Of a stretch of 64,000 nucleotides of DNA, positions 61,017 through 64,000 are shown in pieces. The notes under the pieces were generated by a model. That model did not search any database and was not told the DNA's origin. It saw only the letters and a list, made by a program, of their open reading frames with translations. Each line of letters starts with the position of its first letter. Position 1 is the stretch's first letter. The stretch spans positions 2,606,001 to 2,670,000 of the forward strand of contig NC_064038.1 of NCBI RefSeq assembly GCF_932526225.1. Reading direction: 5' to 3'. This DNA comes from Nematostella vectensis. Its lineage: Eukaryota > Cnidaria > Anthozoa > Actiniaria > Edwardsiidae. A program made the translations under genes and the position numbers.

Positions 61017-64000
61017 TCAATGCTAGAACCTCCATTAGAAGCGAGTCACCATTGTTAGCCTATTTTGCATGCCTGCACTGCATCATGGGAGTCTTGGAAA
61101 CACCTTGACAGACAGGCGGGCAATCTCCTCCAACAGAATCATAACAGTTTTTTTATAAGTCTCTTTGCCCCGAAGCCAAACAAATCATTTCCAGGTCCAA
61201 GAAACCCAGAATAAGCCTGAAAAGAATTTTCAGTCAACGGTAGCTTAGCTTAACTGGTAGTGTTGGACTTGAAATAGGGGGGGGGAGGTTTCTGTTTTCA
61301 GTCTGTTTTTCTTACAATGTTGCTCAAAAGTAACCAGGAGTGAAAGGGTTGAAGTGAAATACAGCTATACTTAGTCAGGGTACACAGTATTGCGGATTTT
61401 TTCGATATTCTATGCGATTTTACAACCCTCTCCCCCTTACGTCTTTCATTGCATTTTTTATTTTTTTTTAATGAATATTTAGGCCGGTGAATAGCTTAAT
61501 AAGCTCTACAAAGAAAAATAGAATCGCCAAATCGCACTTTTTTATTTCTATTTATTTTTGCTTTTTGCATGATATTAAAAAAACGGATCCTAAAAAAAAC
61601 GTTTTTCTTTCTTCGCTTGTTTGATGTCCAGTACACGATAAAAGACAATGCGCCCGTGCGTTACGATGCCACGCGCCGACATAGCGAGCCCCCAAGGGAC
61701 TCAAGACGCCCAAATAGACCTGTATTTTTTTTCACCCTCTATCTCAGCGAGCTGTGCGTGGCGTAACCGTATTACAGGCCTGGGATCCTGGTTATTGTCC
61801 TCCCCATTAATGCGCGGGTTGGAATACCTTGCAAGAGTGTTGTACAGCATATTCGCCGGAAATATCGGTGCTTGGGGCCTTCGGGTTCTTTACAGCCTTC
61901 CGTAAAAGCCTTGTGCTGCCATACCGATTGGGTAATCCGTATGTATGGTTTCCGTTTTGTTTTTCAGGTCGGGTTCGATCCCATGCCAATGGCATTTTTT
62001 TTCTTTTTTTTTTTTTCTATTAATTTTTTTTTTCGTAGAGCTTAACCCCTCTCACTCCTGCGTAGTTTTCGGAAAAATAATAAGAAGAAAAAAACAAGAA
62101 AAAAAAAAAACAAACAAAAAACAGACCATCCAAACAACCGTTTGACTTTGGGGGGAGGAGTGTTGACTGGCCCTCCCCCTCGTGAATTTTTCTCCGGATC
62201 TCCGGATCAATTCCGTAATGGCATCCATCGGAGTATGGAAATGGACCTGGAGGATACAAGCCTGGTATACATCATACATCTAGCAAAATGAGCTTGCTAG
62301 ATTTACTGATGTCAACATTAGAAAGGGGAGGGACACTCTTTTCATACAGTACAATATTGCAGTTTTTACCTATTATTGAATAAGTGGGTAACATGTCTTT
62401 GTTTATCAAACAAGGTCTATTTCTGAGACAAGCAAATTCAAGGGAGAGCTGTTGAAATAACAGGGGAATGTTGAAGGAAAAACAATTATCAGATTAAAAA
62501 ACTACTGTAGATTCCTTTGCACGAAGATAATAACAAACATAATTTTGATTGTTATTTAGGAGGAACGAGACGAGTTCTACAACATACTATGAAAAGTATG
62601 TATTACTCATCTAAATTATACAAGTAAAAAATTCTATTTAAAAAAATACTGTAAGTAATTAGGTAAATCCTAAAACATGTATAACATGTACAACACACTA
62701 AAAACTCCATGGCTATTGACTGTTTTCTACTCACATGTTTTTACAGTATATACAATTTCATTCTGGTACATCTTGTGGTCACTGTGCCATCTTCAGGGCT
62801 ACACCCAAAGCACCTGTGCACCCCATCCACCTAAGGGTGTCGGCTGCACAGGTGTTCCTGATGAAGGAGGGTAAGGAGGGCAGGAAAAGGTTCTGCGACA
62901 CCTTGCTTTTATGGACCCCTATGACTCCGAGTTGAGTGTGGCCCCTGTAGATGTTGACAGGTCAACCTCACAGCCACATGAAAGAAATGCCTAATATCTT
63001 ATGCTTTACAGTGAGTGTTTTGCAGTCAAGTTGGTTTCTGTTAGTGGGTAAAAATAAATAATTGTAATCATGACTATGGTCACACTGTACATATAGAACT
63101 GTAAATGAATAGAAAAAAAGTATATATTTCCAGTCAAACTACAGAATTGCATGATAACCTTGAAAGTATTGAATAAAAGACTGCAAAACCAACATCTTTT
63201 GTACTAGTTGCTTAGTTGGTTGAATTGACCACGGGCAATTTTAAGCTGAATTCCTACTTCCCCCACTCCCCCACCCCAGAAAAAAAATAATAAAAGAAAA
63301 CTAAAACTAAAACAAAACCAACAGAGACCCCCTCCAGCTATTTTCTCTTATTTTTTTTACAGCTATTTAAAGGTGCAGTGCCATGGTAAGTGCTTTCAAT
63401 AGCTCTCTGAACCTGACACAATGAAATTTAGTTAACTCTAATACTGACTTATGAGCTTTTGGTACATGTGGGGGACTTAAATTCAAAGAAAATGACCACG
63501 AACTGTCAATAAACATAGTTTCTATAAAATATTGCTTTCAATAAAATATTGCATATTATTTTAACAAGGTATTGACACCTTTTAAAAAGGTCAACTATTT
63601 GTAGGCGATTAAAAGCCTACAATAAACACTGACATGCGCAGTACCATGACGCTGTCCCTTTAAGTCTTTCATTGCCATAACGCCCTGAGACGCCTGTAAA
63701 ATATAGGCCCAACTCCAAAACGTCAAAAATGCAAACTAAACATCACCAGACCCGGATACTCATAGATTCATCCAAGGCATAGACGACCTGCAAAAGCGCA
63801 TCTAAGCAATGTAATAGAATTGACTCTTTTGTCAAAATATCAACCTTAATTGCTGACCAATTCGTAATAAAATGCTTAAACTTAGAAACATTTCTTACCA
63901 AAAAAGACACAAAATTCCGAACTACAAATAGAGACAAGCAAACACAGATCAAGTCACCAATAGATACCTTTATTGCGCTCCGTCAGGTCCCATTTTACAG
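61017..64000. repeat. Array unit U19, cut by the window end about 16 bp short of completion
   Basis: 2984 bp are visible. B-box 61972-61982, MITE-like element 63367-63663, with AAAGGTGCAGTG in its left end. TAAAAATAAATAATTG near 63051 is 6 bp shorter than usual. The unit ends in CCCATTTTACAG, so the array continues to the right. Confidence 0.96.

Larger units (their letters stand above)
1..64000. repeat. Macrosatellite array: 19 head-to-tail units of about 3.0 kb
   Basis: The landmark TCAATGCTAGAAC (TCTATGCTAGAAC at 31580 and 49018) recurs at 1, 7593, 10592, 13592, 16591, 19582, 22584, 25584, 28588, 31580, 34570, 37558, 40569, 46035, 49018, 52024, 55014, 58013 and 61017, always in the same orientation. 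Uninterrupted spacing is 2983-3011 bp. The two long intervals, 7592 and 5466 bp, are each explained by one LINE insertion. Order of parts in a unit: tRNA-like head, left inverted repeat, AT-rich stretch, CpG-dense patch, B-box with T-runs, right inverted repeat, A-rich tract, exon-like cassette, MITE-like element, and a 69-codon open frame on the minus strand. No recognisable host gene, rRNA, snRNA or histone gene lies in it. The unit phase is my choice. Confidence 0.97.

Noticed and set aside
1-64000. 5S rRNA, U snRNA or histone repeat unit
   Set aside because: None of the conserved blocks of these genes that I know could be found on either strand of a unit.
1-64000. CRISPR array or bacterial defence island
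   Set aside because: The repeats are 3 kb long with no short-repeat/spacer pattern, and the LINEs and splice-like signals point to a eukaryote.
1-64000. Array as a pure assembly artefact
   Set aside because: Units differ by many private substitutions and by two distinct LINE insertions with short target duplications, which a collapsed or looped assembly would not create. Exact copy number still cannot be verified from sequence alone.

Overview
The window is eukaryotic, most likely from an invertebrate animal. It is AT-rich and has no prokaryote-like gene packing. It carries two non-LTR retrotransposons (LINEs), and a stony coral or sea anemone (anthozoan cnidarian) is my best guess. That guess rests on the style of the LINE proteins and repeats and is an inference; no host gene is present to confirm it.

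Layout: essentially the whole 64 kb is one head-to-tail array of a repeat unit of about 3.0 kb. I place the unit boundary arbitrarily at the motif TCAATGCTAGAAC (TCTATGCTAGAAC in two copies). Nineteen units (U1-U19) can be walked from base 1 to base 64000; the array runs off both ends. Excluding insertions, units are 2983 to about 3012 bp. By eye they differ at a few percent of positions, mostly in A/T homopolymers. Two units are interrupted. U1 carries a 4.6 kb LINE (283-4860, minus strand) with an intact 1097-aa ORF2 and a frameshifted ORF1. U13 carries a 2.5 kb 5'-truncated LINE of a different lineage (41423-43892, minus strand).

Inside the unit I find no convincing protein gene. The short reading frames that recur in every unit are broken in some copies or vary as neutral sequence would. 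What recurs is: (1) a tRNA-Ser-like A-box and anticodon-loop fragment; (2) a CpG-dense patch; (3) a B-box (GGTTCGATCCC) followed by T-runs, resembling a Pol III type-2 promoter and terminator; (4) inverted repeats with a piggyBac-like TTAACCC end; (5) an exon-like cassette with good splice sites; (6) a TTAA-bounded MITE-like element of about 295 bp. The unit therefore looks like a mosaic of transposon relics that has been amplified into a macrosatellite.

Shared private variants show higher-order structure. U2-U3 are duplicated as U4-U5 with a 6.0 kb offset. A block around U10(right part)-U11 is duplicated as U13(right part)-U14, with an offset of 9.0 kb once the U13 LINE is subtracted. Both suggest growth by unequal exchange or replication slippage of multi-unit blocks. 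The array itself is the most unusual object here; I see no evidence of an operon, CRISPR array, defence system or metabolic pathway.
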